64,000 nucleotides of DNA from Reinekea forsetii. GTDB lineage: Bacteria > Pseudomonadota > Gammaproteobacteria > Pseudomonadales > Natronospirillaceae. The stretch spans positions 388,501 through 452,500 of the forward strand of contig NZ_CP011797.1 of assembly GCF_002795845.1 (NCBI RefSeq). The letters are read 5' to 3'. The translations under genes and the position numbers were made by a program. The notes below the pieces were generated by a model that was given only the letters and a program-made list of their open reading frames with translations, did not search any database and was not told the origin of the DNA. How positions within the stretch are numbered: position 1 is the first letter of the stretch; each line of letters starts with the position of its first letter. Shown here in pieces: positions 32,656 through 42,330 of this stretch.

Positions 32656-34203
32656 TTGAGCCAGACTGCCCCCAGGTCAATCTTTACCAGTTCGCTGGTC
32701 GTATCCGCCGCTACCATGGCCTCCAGGGTCTTGGGTTTGGTACGTGATATGGTTTTTGCGGCCTATTTTGGCACCGGCGGCGCCCAGGATGCGTTTGTCG
32801 CGGCCTTTAAGATTCCCAATTTTTTGCGCCGCCTGTTTGCCGAAGGCGCCTTTAACCAAGCTTTTATACCCGTCTTGACCGAGGTTCGGCATGCTGAGGG
32901 TGATGCCAGTGTGCGCACCTTGGTCACAGCGGTGCAAATTCACTTGGCAGCACTGGTGGGTCTGGTGACGCTTATCGCCGTCCTAGCCTCGCCGATCTTG
33001 GCTTGGGTCTTTGCTCCCGGCTTTCATACCGATCCGGCCAAGCTTGGGCTGGTGGCGGACTTTCTTAAGCTGACCTTTCCCTATCTGTGGTTTATATCCT
33101 TGACGGCCCTAGCGTCCTCGGTCTTGAACTCCTATGGCCAGTTTGCCGCACCGGCCCTAACCCCTATTATTTTAAATCTATGCCTGATCGGTTCGGCGCT
33201 GTTCTTGGCGCCGCAGTTTGAGGTGGGCCAAACCGGCTTGGCCCTGGGTGTGCTGATCGCGGGCCTGCTGCAATGGCTGTTTCTCTGGCCGGCCCTGCTG
33301 AAGACCGGGGTTTGGTCGCCACTGAGCTGGACCACCACGCACCCCGGGGTTAAAAAAATCTTGATTTTAATGGTGCCGGCACTGTTTGGCGTGTCGGTCA
33401 GTCAGATCAATCTGCTGCTCGATACGGTTTTGGCCAGTTTTCTCGAGGACGGCTCGATCAGCTGGCTCTACTATTCGGATCGGCTGACCGAGCTGCCCCT
33501 CGGGGTCATTGGCATCGCTATTGCGACGGTGCTATTGCCGCGTTTGGCGACCTTGCACGCCGGTCGAGATGCGCTCCTGTTCGATCGCACCCTGGCCTGG
33601 GCGATCCGGCTGGTGTTGTTGATCGGCTTGCCGGCGATGGTGGCCCTGGTGCTGCTGCCGAGCGAGCTCTTGACGCTGCTGTTTCAATATAAAAATTTCT
33701 CCAGTCTCGATGTCGAACGCAGTGCCTTGAGTTTGGCCGCCTACGCCTTGGGCCTACCGGCCTTTATGTTGATCAAAATATTGGCACCGGCTTTCTTTGC
33801 CCGCCAAGACACCCGCACCCCGGTGCGTATCGGCATCCAGGCCATGGTCTGGAATATGGCTTTTAACCTAATGTTGATTCTGCCCCTGGCGCATGCCGGG
33901 CTGGCGCTGGCAACGTCAATGTCGGCCTGGCTCAATGCCGGGCTGCTCGCCTGGCATTTACGTCAGGAGGGTCGCTTCCCGCAATGGCCTATGCTCGGGC
34001 CGACCATCTTGCGCGCCCTGGTCGCCAGCGCCGTGATGGCCACGCTGCTCTGGGCGATGACCCGGTCGGCCGCGCTCACCATGCCAGATGATTTTCTTGG
34101 TCGGGCCGAAGTGGTCGCCCTGCTGGTGGTCGCCGGCCTGGTCAGCTATAGCCTGACGCTGTTGCTGGTCGGAGTGCGACCAAAGGACATTAAACATCCC
34201 TGA
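32656..34203 (+). CDS. murJ: Lipid II flippase MurJ
   Basis: Multi-helix inner-membrane protein of the MOP superfamily that flips lipid II for peptidoglycan synthesis. The N-terminal ATMASRVLGLVRDMVFAAYF and the IPNFLRRLFAEGAFNQAFIP segment are diagnostic. Later parts hold about 14 hydrophobic helices, with VSQINLLLDTVLASFL and AIATVLLPRLATLHA. I prefer the TTG at 32656 (515 residues) because AAGGA lies 6 bases upstream; the ATG at 32641 has no ribosome-binding site, and the frame is open to 32584. It sits between rpsT and ribF, as in Pseudomonas. Confidence 0.94.
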   Translation: MSQTAPRSIFTSSLVVSAATMASRVLGLVRDMVFAAYFGTGGAQDAFVAAFKIPNFLRRLFAEGAFNQAFIPVLTEVRHAEGDASVRTLVTAVQIHLAALVGLVTLIAVLASPILAWVFAPGFHTDPAKLGLVADFLKLTFPYLWFISLTALASSVLNSYGQFAAPALTPIILNLCLIGSALFLAPQFEVGQTGLALGVLIAGLLQWLFLWPALLKTGVWSPLSWTTTHPGVKKILILMVPALFGVSVSQINLLLDTVLASFLEDGSISWLYYSDRLTELPLGVIGIAIATVLLPRLATLHAGRDALLFDRTLAWAIRLVLLIGLPAMVALVLLPSELLTLLFQYKNFSSLDVERSALSLAAYALGLPAFMLIKILAPAFFARQDTRTPVRIGIQAMVWNMAFNLMLILPLAHAGLALATSMSAWLNAGLLAWHLRQEGRFPQWPMLGPTILRALVASAVMATLLWAMTRSAALTMPDDFLGRAEVVALLVVAGLVSYSLTLLLVGVRPKDIKHP

Positions 34204-34270
34204 TCGGGAGCGGGACAGTGCGATCCCTTTTCGGTATACTGCGCGGCCAATTTCGTCACGCTGGCCCGCC

Positions 34271-35200
34271 ATGCGCATCTCTCGTTTGCCACTACAAGCC
34301 TTACCCGCTGCTGCCGTTACGATCGGCAGTTTTGACGGTGTGCATCTGGGCCATCAGCAAGTCATTACCCGGCTGATCGAGCAGGCGCGAGCGCGTAATC
34401 TGGTCTCGGTGGTGGTCACCTTCGAGCCGCAGCCGCGCGAGTTTTTGCGGCCCGGCGATGCCCCAGCCCGACTGACATCGCTGTCGGATAAGGCGCGCCG
34501 CTTAGCTGCTCTGGGTGTCGACCATCTGGTGGTATTGCCCTTTAATGCCTCGCTGCGCGGGCTCAGCGCTCAGGCCTTTGTCGAGCAAATTCTGATCGAG
34601 CGGCTTAATACTCAGTGGTTGCAGGTTGGTGACGATTTCCGCTTTGGCGCCGATCGGGCCGGGAATTTCGAGTTTTTGCAAGGTTTCGACTTTGAAGTCA
34701 CCGATTTGGCCTCACAATGTGTCGACGGTCAGCGCATTAGCAGTACCCAGTTGCGCGAGCGAATTGGCCAGCATCAGCTACCCGCCGTGCAGGCCTTGTT
34801 GGGCGAGCCCTATACGCTAACCGGGCGGGTGATCTATGGCCGCCAATTGGGTCGTACCATTGGCGTGCCGACCGCCAACCTACTCTTGCCGCATCACCGC
34901 CTGGCCACCGACGGGGTTTTTGCCGTCAGCGCCGACATTGCCGGTCGAGTGTTACAGGGCGTGGGCAATCTGGGCACCAAACCGACGGTAGGCGACAGCC
35001 GATCTTGGCTGGAAGTACATTTTTTTGATTTTGACGGAGTCCTGTACGGACAACGTATTTCGGTGCAGCTGCATAAGCGGCTGCGCGGGACCCAAACATT
35101 TGCTAATCTTGACGCGCTGAAAATTCAGATACAACTTGATATGCAAGCCGCACACGCTTGGTTTGCGCAACTTACGGAAGTGAAACGTACCGATGACTGA
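34271..35200 (+). CDS. ribF: Bifunctional riboflavin kinase/FMN adenylyltransferase RibF
   Basis: Makes FMN and FAD from riboflavin. The N-terminal nucleotidyltransferase (about 15-180) has [15 protein letters not shown], with the HLGH active-site motif, [12 protein letters not shown] and the [10 protein letters not shown] segment. The C-terminal kinase domain (about 185-305) has [14 protein letters not shown] and the strand [14 protein letters not shown], containing the catalytic Glu. The length of 309 is normal. Its final 8 bases overlap the ileS start (ATGACTGA), so translation is probably coupled. Confidence 0.96.
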   Translation: MRISRLPLQALPAAAVTIGSFDGVHLGHQQVITRLIEQARARNLVSVVVTFEPQPREFLRPGDAPARLTSLSDKARRLAALGVDHLVVLPFNASLRGLSAQAFVEQILIERLNTQWLQVGDDFRFGADRAGNFEFLQGFDFEVTDLASQCVDGQRISSTQLRERIGQHQLPAVQALLGEPYTLTGRVIYGRQLGRTIGVPTANLLLPHHRLATDGVFAVSADIAGRVLQGVGNLGTKPTVGDSRSWLEVHFFDFDGVLYGQRISVQLHKRLRGTQTFANLDALKIQIQLDMQAAHAWFAQLTEVKRTDD

Positions 35201-38012
35201 CTATAAAGCAACCTTGAACTTACCGCAGACGGATTTTCCGATGCGCGGTGACCTGGCCAAACGCGAACCTGTAATGCTGGCAAACTGGGAAACCAATGGC
35301 ATTTACCAGCAGATTCGCGCGGCAAGCCTGGGTCGCCCTAAGTTTATTTTGCATGATGGTCCGCCTTATGCGAACGGACCCCTGCACATCGGTCATGCGG
35401 TCAATAAAATTCTCAAAGATATCATCGTTAAATCGAAGGGTTTTAACGGCTACGATGCACCCTATGTGCCCGGCTGGGACTGTCACGGTCTGCCCATCGA
35501 GCACAAGGTAGAAACGATGATCGGCCGGGCCGGCGACAAGGTCGACTTTAAGACCTTTCGCGCCAAATGCCGTGAATACGCGCACAGCCAAATCGATGTG
35601 CAGCGCGCCGGCTTTCAACGCATGGGTGTGTTCGGTAGCTGGGAACAACCTTACCTGACGATGAATTTCCAGACCGAGGCCGACATCATTCGCGCGCTCG
35701 GCAAGATTGCCGCGTCCGGTCACCTAGTGCGCGGCTTTAAGCCGGTCTACTGGAGCGTGGTGGGCGGTTCGGCCCTGGCCGAAGCCGAGGTGGAATACCA
35801 CGATAAGGTCTCCTTCAATGTCGACGTCGCTTACGGCGCACGTGACGACAGCAAGGTCTTGGCCGCCATTGGCAGCAGCGCGGGCGAAGGTCCGGTCCAG
35901 GCGGTAATCTGGACGACCACACCCTGGACTCTGCCGTCCTCATTGGCCATCTCGGTCGGCGCGGAACTGGATTATGTTCTGGTGCAAAGCACGCATCAGG
36001 ACCAACCGGTGCGCTTAATTGTCGCCGAGGCCCTGTTAGAAAGCTTTCTCGCGCGCACCGGCCTGGTTGAAAGCGCCATCTTGGCGCACTTCCCCGGCAC
36101 GGTGTTGGAGCAGCAGGTCTTTACCCACCCGTTCTACGATCGCGATATTCCGGTTTTGTTGGGCGATCACGTTACGCTCGACGCCGGTACCGGTTGTGTC
36201 CATACCGCGCCCGATCACGGCGTGGAAGACTTCGTGGTCTGTGGCCGATACGGTATCGAGACGATCAATCCGCTCGATGACAAGGGCGTGTTTCGCGCCA
36301 ATGTCGAACACTTTGCCGGTGAGCACGTTTACAAGGTCGATCCAAAGGTGATCGCTCTGGTTAAAGAACGCGGCCAACTGCTTAGTGAAGGTAAGTTAAC
36401 GCACAGCTATGCTCATTGCTGGCGCACCAAGACGCCACTGATCTATCGTGCCACGCCACAATGGTTTATCAGCATGGACGCACAGGGTTTGCAAGAGCAG
36501 GCCATGAGCGCCATCAAGGGCGTCCGTTGGGTGCCGGCCTGGGGTCAGAACCGCATCGAGGCGATGGTCGGTCAGTCGCCTGACTGGTGTATCTCACGTC
36601 AGCGTACCTGGGGCACTCCGATCACCTTTGTGGTGCACAAAGAAACGGGCCTGTTGCACCCGCAATTACAAGAAATCATCGAAGCGGTCGCCTTGGCGGT
36701 CGAGCAGTCGGGTATGGATGCTTGGTACGACTTTGATCTCAGCTCGGTGATCGATGATGCCGATCAATATGAAAAAACCCAGGACACCTTAGATGTCTGG
36801 TTCGACTCCGGCGTGAGCCATTACTCGGTCCTGAGCAAGCGCGAAGAATTGGCACAATACCCGGCCGATATGTATCTGGAAGGCTCCGATCAACATCGGG
36901 GCTGGTTCCAATCGTCGTTGAAAACCGCCGTCGCGATGAACGGCAGCGCGCCCTACAAGCAGGTCTTGACGCACGGTTTTGTGGTCGATGAGAAGGGCTA
37001 TAAGATGTCCAAGTCGTTGGGCAATGGCATGGAGCCGCAAGAGGTCTTTAACCAGTTTGGCGCTGATGTCTTGCGCCTCTGGGTGGCCTCGACCGACTAT
37101 TCCGGTGATATGGCCTTCTCCAAAGCGATCTTAACGCGCACCTCAGATTCCTACCGGCGCATCCGTAATACCGCCCGCTTTCTGGTGTCGAATCTGAATG
37201 GCTTTGAACCGGCTCGAGACGCCTTGGGCGTCGACGACTTGCTGGCCTTGGATCGTTGGGCGATCGATCGAACGCTGAGTGTGCAGACCGAATTGGCGCA
37301 CCTGTACGACAACTATCAATTTGTTCAGGTGGTGCAAAAAATTCACCATTTCTGTGCCTTGGATATGGGCGGATTCTACCTCGATATCATCAAGGATCGG
37401 CTCTACACCGCGCAGGAAAATTCCTTGGCCCGCCGTTCGGCGCAAACCGCTATGTACCATGTATTGCAAGCGATGGTGCGCTGGATTGCGCCCATCCTGA
37501 GCTTTACCGCCGATGAACTCTGGCCCTATATACCCGGTCAGGATAAGACCACCGTCTTTACCGAAACCTGGTACCCGGGTCTGAGCGCATTCGCCGCCGA
37601 TGAAACGATGAATTCGGATTATTGGGCGATCGTACAGCAGGTTAAGGACGGCGTTAACGGCGTGCTCGAGCAAGCCCGCAATGAAGCCAAGGTCGGTGGC
37701 TCGCTAACCGCCGAGGTAACGCTCTACTGTGATGCCGAGCTGCATGCGACGCTGCTGCAGCTAGGTGATGAACTGCGCTTTGTGACCCTCACCAGTGCTG
37801 CCACCTTGGCCGATCTGGCGACAACACCGAGCGATGCGATGCCGACTGAATTGACGGGCCTGAAAGTCTCGGTGGTCAAGTCGACCCTGACCAAATGCGG
37901 GCGTTGTTGGCACCAGACCGAGGATGTCGGCAATCATGCCGCGCACCCAGAGTTATGCGGCCGGTGCGTCGAGAATGTCAGCGCTGCTGGCGAGCAACGC
38001 CACTTCGCCTAA
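35193..38012 (+). CDS. ileS: Isoleucyl-tRNA synthetase
   Basis: Class Ia aminoacyl-tRNA synthetase charging tRNA-Ile, with CP1 editing domain. The 939-residue protein has the HIGH motif in [18 protein letters not shown] (about 57-74), the editing-site [13 protein letters not shown] segment, [13 protein letters not shown], and KMSKSLGNG as the second signature (about 605-613). Four cysteines in [10 protein letters not shown] and ELCGRCVEN form the C-terminal zinc site typical of the bacterial type. It overlaps ribF by 8 bp. In most gammaproteobacteria lspA follows directly; here the next gene is fkpB, after 91 bp. Confidence 0.98.
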   Translation: MTDYKATLNLPQTDFPMRGDLAKREPVMLANWETNGIYQQIRAASLGRPKFILHDGPPYANGPLHIGHAVNKILKDIIVKSKGFNGYDAPYVPGWDCHGLPIEHKVETMIGRAGDKVDFKTFRAKCREYAHSQIDVQRAGFQRMGVFGSWEQPYLTMNFQTEADIIRALGKIAASGHLVRGFKPVYWSVVGGSALAEAEVEYHDKVSFNVDVAYGARDDSKVLAAIGSSAGEGPVQAVIWTTTPWTLPSSLAISVGAELDYVLVQSTHQDQPVRLIVAEALLESFLARTGLVESAILAHFPGTVLEQQVFTHPFYDRDIPVLLGDHVTLDAGTGCVHTAPDHGVEDFVVCGRYGIETINPLDDKGVFRANVEHFAGEHVYKVDPKVIALVKERGQLLSEGKLTHSYAHCWRTKTPLIYRATPQWFISMDAQGLQEQAMSAIKGVRWVPAWGQNRIEAMVGQSPDWCISRQRTWGTPITFVVHKETGLLHPQLQEIIEAVALAVEQSGMDAWYDFDLSSVIDDADQYEKTQDTLDVWFDSGVSHYSVLSKREELAQYPADMYLEGSDQHRGWFQSSLKTAVAMNGSAPYKQVLTHGFVVDEKGYKMSKSLGNGMEPQEVFNQFGADVLRLWVASTDYSGDMAFSKAILTRTSDSYRRIRNTARFLVSNLNGFEPARDALGVDDLLALDRWAIDRTLSVQTELAHLYDNYQFVQVVQKIHHFCALDMGGFYLDIIKDRLYTAQENSLARRSAQTAMYHVLQAMVRWIAPILSFTADELWPYIPGQDKTTVFTETWYPGLSAFAADETMNSDYWAIVQQVKDGVNGVLEQARNEAKVGGSLTAEVTLYCDAELHATLLQLGDELRFVTLTSAATLADLATTPSDAMPTELTGLKVSVVKSTLTKCGRCWHQTEDVGNHAAHPELCGRCVENVSAAGEQRHFA

Positions 38013-38103
38013 GCCGAGCTCACGTTCTGCGTGCGGCGCAGAGCGTGTTACAAATCCCCGTGGCGATGCCGTGATGGCAGCGCCACCCTTAGAGGCTGTT
38101 TCT

Positions 38104-38550
38104 ATGTCAAAAATTCATGAGAACTCCAAGGTCACGCTACATTTTACCTTGCGACTGGTCGATGGCCAGGTCGTCGACAGTACCCCCGAGCAGCAACCGG
38201 CTACCCTGACCATTGGCGACGGTAATCTGCCGATCGGCTTTGAACGCCATCTGCTCGGTCTGGAAACCGGTGATCGGCGCACCGTTCGAGTGGGCACGGA
38301 AGACGCGTTCGGGCAGCTCAATCCGTCCAATGTACAGACTTACAAAAAAGATCAATTTGCCGAATCCGGTGAATTGAGTCTGGGGACGGTCATTGCCTTT
38401 AAAGATGCTGCCGGTGCCGAGTTGCCCGGGGTGATCGCCGATATTCAGGACGAATCGATCGTCGTCGATTTCAATCATCCGCTGGCCGGCAAGGAACTCG
38501 ACTTCGAAGTTGAAATTGTTGCCGTCGGAGTCGCCGACGATGGACATTAA
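38104..38550 (+). CDS. fkpB: FKBP-type peptidyl-prolyl isomerase FkpB (SlpA-like)
   Basis: Cytosolic FKBP-fold prolyl isomerase of the SlyD/SlpA class. The 148-residue product shows [20 protein letters not shown] at the N-terminus, [20 protein letters not shown], the [15 protein letters not shown] turn, an inserted-in-flap chaperone segment and [20 protein letters not shown]. The ATG at 38104 has AGAGG 8 bases upstream; a longer frame to 37924 lies mostly inside ileS. It sits between ileS and ispH, its classical position, and overlaps ispH by 11 bp. Confidence 0.94.
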   Translation: MSKIHENSKVTLHFTLRLVDGQVVDSTPEQQPATLTIGDGNLPIGFERHLLGLETGDRRTVRVGTEDAFGQLNPSNVQTYKKDQFAESGELSLGTVIAFKDAAGAELPGVIADIQDESIVVDFNHPLAGKELDFEVEIVAVGVADDGH

Positions 38551-39487
38551 GCTCGCCAATCCACGCGGCTTTTGCGCCGGCGTGGATCGCGCTATCGATA
38601 TCGTCAATCGTGCCTTGGAAGTGCATGGCGCACCGCTTTATGTCCGCCATGAAGTGGTGCACAACAAGTTTGTGGTTGAAGACCTTAAACAGCGCGGGGC
38701 GATCTTTGTCGATGAACTCGACGAGGTACCGGACGACAACTGGGTAATCTTTTCCGCCCACGGCGTCTCGCAAGCCGTTCGACTGGAAGCGGCCGAACGC
38801 GGGCTGCGCGTTTATGACGCGACCTGTCCGCTGGTGACCAAGGTGCATTTGGAAGTCACCAGCTTCGCCGCCCAGGGTATGGAGTGCATTCTGATCGGTC
38901 ATCGTGGCCACCCTGAAGTCGAGGGTACCATGGGGCAATATCAGCGCCAGCAGGGCGGCGGTATTTACCTGGTCGAGAACGAACAGGATGTCGCCGAGCT
39001 GCAGGTCCAGAATCCGGCATTGCTGGCCTATGTGACGCAGACCACCCTTTCGATGGACGACACCGCGCAGATTATCGATGCCTTACGGGCCAAATTTCAG
39101 CATATTCAGGGCCCGCGCAAGGACGACATTTGTTACGCCACGCAAAATCGCCAGGATGCCGTCAAGACCCTATCGGCCGAGTGTTCGGTAGTGATCGTGG
39201 TCGGCTCGCCGAACTCATCGAACAGCAATAGACTGCGCGAGTTGGCCGAACGGATGGGCTGTACCGCCTATCTGGTCGACAGCGTTGAGCAGCTCGACCC
39301 GACCTGGTTCGACGGCTGTGAGCGCATCGGCGTGACCGCCGGCGCCTCCGCACCGGAAATACTGGTCAAGCAGGTGGTTGAGGGTCTGCAACAGCTCGGC
39401 GCCAACGCGGCCATCGAGTTGGCCGGTGTACAAGAAACCATTACCTTCTCCATTCCCAAAGAGTTACGCCTGACGCCCGCCGACTAA
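38540..39487 (+). CDS. ispH: 4-hydroxy-3-methylbut-2-enyl diphosphate reductase IspH
   Basis: Iron-sulfur enzyme that makes IPP and DMAPP in the last step of the MEP isoprenoid route. The three cluster cysteines are C12 ([11 protein letters not shown]), C96 ([11 protein letters not shown]) and C197 ([11 protein letters not shown]), at exactly the E. coli numbers when translation starts at the ATG at 38540. [10 protein letters not shown] and SAHGVSQAV supply the conserved histidines, and [16 protein letters not shown] is the substrate segment. The protein is 315 residues. A longer frame from 38510 adds ten residues inside fkpB and is rejected. Confidence 0.97.
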   Translation: MDIKLANPRGFCAGVDRAIDIVNRALEVHGAPLYVRHEVVHNKFVVEDLKQRGAIFVDELDEVPDDNWVIFSAHGVSQAVRLEAAERGLRVYDATCPLVTKVHLEVTSFAAQGMECILIGHRGHPEVEGTMGQYQRQQGGGIYLVENEQDVAELQVQNPALLAYVTQTTLSMDDTAQIIDALRAKFQHIQGPRKDDICYATQNRQDAVKTLSAECSVVIVVGSPNSSNSNRLRELAERMGCTAYLVDSVEQLDPTWFDGCERIGVTAGASAPEILVKQVVEGLQQLGANAAIELAGVQETITFSIPKELRLTPAD

Positions 39488-39539
39488 AAGCGGAACCGGT
39501 CAACAAAACCCCGTCCCAGCGCACCGCCTATCGCAGCAC

Positions 39540-39565
39540 AGTGACCGTTTATCAGACCGGTCACT
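39540..39565. promoter_or_regulatory. Inverted repeat between ispH and fimU
   Basis: AGTGACCG and CGGTCACT form a perfect 8-bp inverted repeat with a 10-base spacer, in the 132-bp gap before the minor-pilin operon. There is no T tract, so it could be an operator or a weak ispH terminator. CCGTTTATC at 39545-39553 differs by one base from the AlgR site I recall from Pseudomonas. Confidence 0.35.
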
Positions 39566-39619
39566 AGCGCTGCCATACTCCGCTCTACACTGATAGTCAG
39601 TCCTATTAGTGAGACGCCC

Positions 39620-40240
39620 ATGACCCTGACACAACCGACCCAGAAACAACCGGCCCAGAGACAACCGACCCATCGCCAGATCGAACGGCGCAGAAAGCTG
39701 CAAGGCTTTACCTTGCTAGAGCTGATGGTCACCGTGATTATTCTGGGCATCATCACCGCCTTCGCCGCGCCGTCATTTAACAATCTGCTGCGCGACACCC
39801 GTATCGACGCCAATACCAGCAAGGTCCGCAGTGCGCTGACCTATGCCCGGTCAGAAGCGGTCAACCTCAGTTCCACCGTCACGGTCTGCTCCAGTACCGA
39901 TTACCAAAGCTGCGATGGCGACGAGAATTGGGCCAGCGGCTGGATTGTCTTTCTCGATCTGAATGGGGATGGGGATTTCGACGACGACAGCGATGCCAAT
40001 CCGTGCGAAACCAATATTGACGATTGTGTTTTGCGCGTCTGGGATCCGCTCGCCAGTGGTGCGAGCCTGATCGAAACGAACGACGCAGACTCGGTCACCT
40101 TCAGTGAGCAGGGCGCGGTCGTCGCCGCCACGGCCTTTAGTTTGGACTTGAGCATGCCGGACTGTGCGCTGGGTGATCGACGCACCCTAAGCCTTAACGC
40201 CATCGGACGGCTACAAGTCAGCACCGGAGACTGCCCATGA
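39620..40240 (+). CDS. fimU: Type IV minor pilin FimU (GspH/FimT fold)
   Basis: Pseudopilin of the initiation complex that primes type IV pilus assembly. The prepilin cleavage site is G-FTLLELMVTVIILGIITA, with Glu at +5, near residues 30-48. The C-terminal GspH-type globular domain (about 60-206) has paired cysteines. The leader before the cleavage site is unusually long at about 30 residues and contains three pentapeptide repeats of the form QPxxx encoded by a 15-bp tandem repeat. It is first of a tightly overlapped operon fimU-pilV-pilW-pilX-pilY1-pilY2-pilE. I assign FimU rather than FimT from position. Confidence 0.85.
   Translation: MTLTQPTQKQPAQRQPTHRQIERRRKLQGFTLLELMVTVIILGIITAFAAPSFNNLLRDTRIDANTSKVRSALTYARSEAVNLSSTVTVCSSTDYQSCDGDENWASGWIVFLDLNGDGDFDDDSDANPCETNIDDCVLRVWDPLASGASLIETNDADSVTFSEQGAVVAATAFSLDLSMPDCALGDRRTLSLNAIGRLQVSTGDCP
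39632..39676 (+). repeat. Three imperfect 15-bp tandem repeats in the fimU leader
   Basis: Units at 39632-39646, 39647-39661 and 39662-39676 each begin CAACCG and CCCA follows; they encode QPTQK, QPAQR and QPTHR ahead of the prepilin cleavage site. Confidence 0.85.
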
Positions 40241-40803
40241 ACCGTTTTGCCTCTGCACTGCCCATGCCATTTGCTCGAGCTCCCCGGGCCCAAGCTGGCG
40301 CGACCATGATCGAAGTACTGGTCGCGATCCTTATTTTCTCCATCGGTTTGCTCGGTGTTGCCAGCACGCAAACGGTCGGCCTGAGCAATACTCAGAGCGC
40401 GCTGCACCGATCCTATGCCGCGCAACTGTCCTATGAGCTGGTCGATATTATTCGGGCCAATCCGATCGAGGCGCGTAATACGGCGAGTATTTTTGCCAGT
40501 TACGATACGGAGGTTAGCGCTAGTGTGCCGACCACGGTAGCAAACTGCCTGCAGGTCTCAGGCAGTTGCAGTACCGATGAGATGGCCAAGACTGCTTTGG
40601 CACAGTGGACCGCTCGTTTGCAGTCCGCGCTGCCCGAGGGCGAGGCCGAACTGAGTTTGAGCGGAGATATTTTTGAACTGCGTATTCGCTGGGCCGACTA
40701 CCGCAACGACCAGATTCAGCAGGCGCTCAATGACGCCGACGCCGATATTGCCAGCAAAGATATCGATAAGATCGCCGATCGCATTACGGAATTTCGCATA
40801 TGA
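40237..40803 (+). CDS. pilV: Type IV minor pilin PilV
   Basis: Minor pilin of the priming complex. The cleavage site is AG-ATMIEVLVAILIFSIGLLG, with the conserved Glu at +5, followed by about 150 globular residues containing a cysteine pair around NCLQVSGSC. The length of 188 is typical. It overlaps fimU by ATGA and pilW likewise, so translation is coupled along the operon. The N-terminal leader is about 21 residues, again long. Confidence 0.88.
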   Translation: MNRFASALPMPFARAPRAQAGATMIEVLVAILIFSIGLLGVASTQTVGLSNTQSALHRSYAAQLSYELVDIIRANPIEARNTASIFASYDTEVSASVPTTVANCLQVSGSCSTDEMAKTALAQWTARLQSALPEGEAELSLSGDIFELRIRWADYRNDQIQQALNDADADIASKDIDKIADRITEFRI

Positions 40804-41777
40804 ACCGATCACCGCAGCAAGGCCTAAGTCTGGTAGAACTGATGGTGGCCGTCGTCTTAGCCAGCTTTATTATTACCGGCATTGTTCAGGTCGTGTTGTC
40901 GAACCGACAGGCCTTTAACCTCACCGAGTCGATGGTGCGGGTGCAGGAAAGTGGGCGCTTTACGCTCAATTTCATCGCCGATGATTTGCGCCAAAGCGGC
41001 AACTATGGCTGTACGCCGACCTTCGATGCGATCAGTCAAAATATCCAGTCCTTTACCGCCAACATGCCGGACATCAACGCCATTCAGACCACCGCACCAG
41101 CGGCCTTTGGCAACAGCGCCGATGGTGCCGACGGCGGGGCAAGCGCGTTCGATGCCCCCGATACCTTGGCCCTACTCAAGCTTAATCAAAATAGCGCGAC
41201 CATCACCGCAGGGGTCTTGTCACCGAGCACATTGGGCATATCCAATGAGGGCAGCTTTGCCACGGGCGATTATGTCTTGGTCAGCAACTGCGAGGTGGCC
41301 GATCTGATTCGACTCGGCTCGGGCACCTCTAATATTCAGATGGTCGATGCCACCGGTGGGTTGCGCTACAGCTTTTTCGTGATGCAAAACAAGCGCTCAA
41401 CCATCAACGAAATTGAGCATCGAATCTTTACCGTCAACGCCAACAGTGAGCTGGAGTTGGCGGTGAATGGCGCGCGTCAAGTCCTACTCGGGAGTGTGGA
41501 AAATATTCAATATAAGTATGGCGTCGATTCGGATGGGGATTTGGTGCCGGACTATTTTGCCAACATCCGTGATGTCCCGGTGGCCAGTATCGATGACATA
41601 GTCGCCGTCAAGGTCAGCGTGCTGACCGTGTCGGGTAGCCAAGCCGAAGGCGATATCGAGGGGGTGACCAGTTCGCCGCAGACCCTAACCTTCAATGACA
41701 AAACCCTAACCATGGCCGATCGACGACTGCGCAAGGTGTTTGAAACCACCGTTATTCTGCGCAATAGGATGAACTGA
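40800..41777 (+). CDS. pilW: Type IV minor pilin PilW
   Basis: Large minor pilin (325 residues). A short leader ends in QQG, followed by LSLVELMVAVVLASFIITGI with Glu at +5. The globular region carries RFTLNFIADDLRQSGNYGC, which is characteristic of PilW, and a late PilW-type segment with VAVKVSVLTVSG. It overlaps pilV by ATGA. PilV, PilW and PilX together link PilY1 to the pilus tip. Confidence 0.9.
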   Translation: MNRSPQQGLSLVELMVAVVLASFIITGIVQVVLSNRQAFNLTESMVRVQESGRFTLNFIADDLRQSGNYGCTPTFDAISQNIQSFTANMPDINAIQTTAPAAFGNSADGADGGASAFDAPDTLALLKLNQNSATITAGVLSPSTLGISNEGSFATGDYVLVSNCEVADLIRLGSGTSNIQMVDATGGLRYSFFVMQNKRSTINEIEHRIFTVNANSELELAVNGARQVLLGSVENIQYKYGVDSDGDLVPDYFANIRDVPVASIDDIVAVKVSVLTVSGSQAEGDIEGVTSSPQTLTFNDKTLTMADRRLRKVFETTVILRNRMN

Positions 41778-41778
41778 T

Positions 41779-42330
41779 ATGAATGCTAAAGTTTTGGTCC
41801 AGCGCCAGGATGCTAAGCCCATCGCGGCAAAGCAGGATGGCGCGGTGTTAATTATCGCCTTGGTGATGCTCCTTATTTTAACCTTGCTTGGGGTCTCGGT
41901 CATGGAGTCGTCGGTGGTAGAAGAGCGGATGGCCGGTAACAATCTCGATCGCAACATCGCCTTTCAGACGGCTGAAGCTTCCTTGCGCGCCGGCGAAGCC
42001 TTTGTTGCTGGCCTGGGCAATCGACCGGAACCGATCGATGGTGCCAGCTCCGGCTCGGTATCGATTCTGGGTAAGGTGCCGCCCGGTACGCCCAACTGGT
42101 GGACCAAGAGTGAGGCTTGGTGGGATGACAATGGCACCGAGTACAACGAGGAATTCGCAGGCACCCGAAAAAAACCGCGCTATGTTATCGAAGAATACGA
42201 TCAGGTATGTGACGGGGCGGTGGATCCAACGGTTCGGCAATGCAAAATTATTTATCGGGTCACCGCCATCGCCTGGGGTGAACGGAACTCCACCGTACTA
42301 TTGCAGTCTCTGTATGCGAGAAGGTACTAA
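41779..42330 (+). CDS. pilX: Type IV minor pilin PilX
   Basis: Minor pilin of 183 residues. The cleavage site is DG-AVLIIALVMLLILTLLGVSV, lacking Glu at +5, as is usual for PilX. The motif MESSVVEERMAGNNLDRNIAFQ that follows is typical, as is AEASLRAGE. The start is one base after the pilW stop, and its own stop shares a base with the pilY1 ATG (TAATG). Confidence 0.9.
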   Translation: MNAKVLVQRQDAKPIAAKQDGAVLIIALVMLLILTLLGVSVMESSVVEERMAGNNLDRNIAFQTAEASLRAGEAFVAGLGNRPEPIDGASSGSVSILGKVPPGTPNWWTKSEAWWDDNGTEYNEEFAGTRKKPRYVIEEYDQVCDGAVDPTVRQCKIIYRVTAIAWGERNSTVLLQSLYARRY

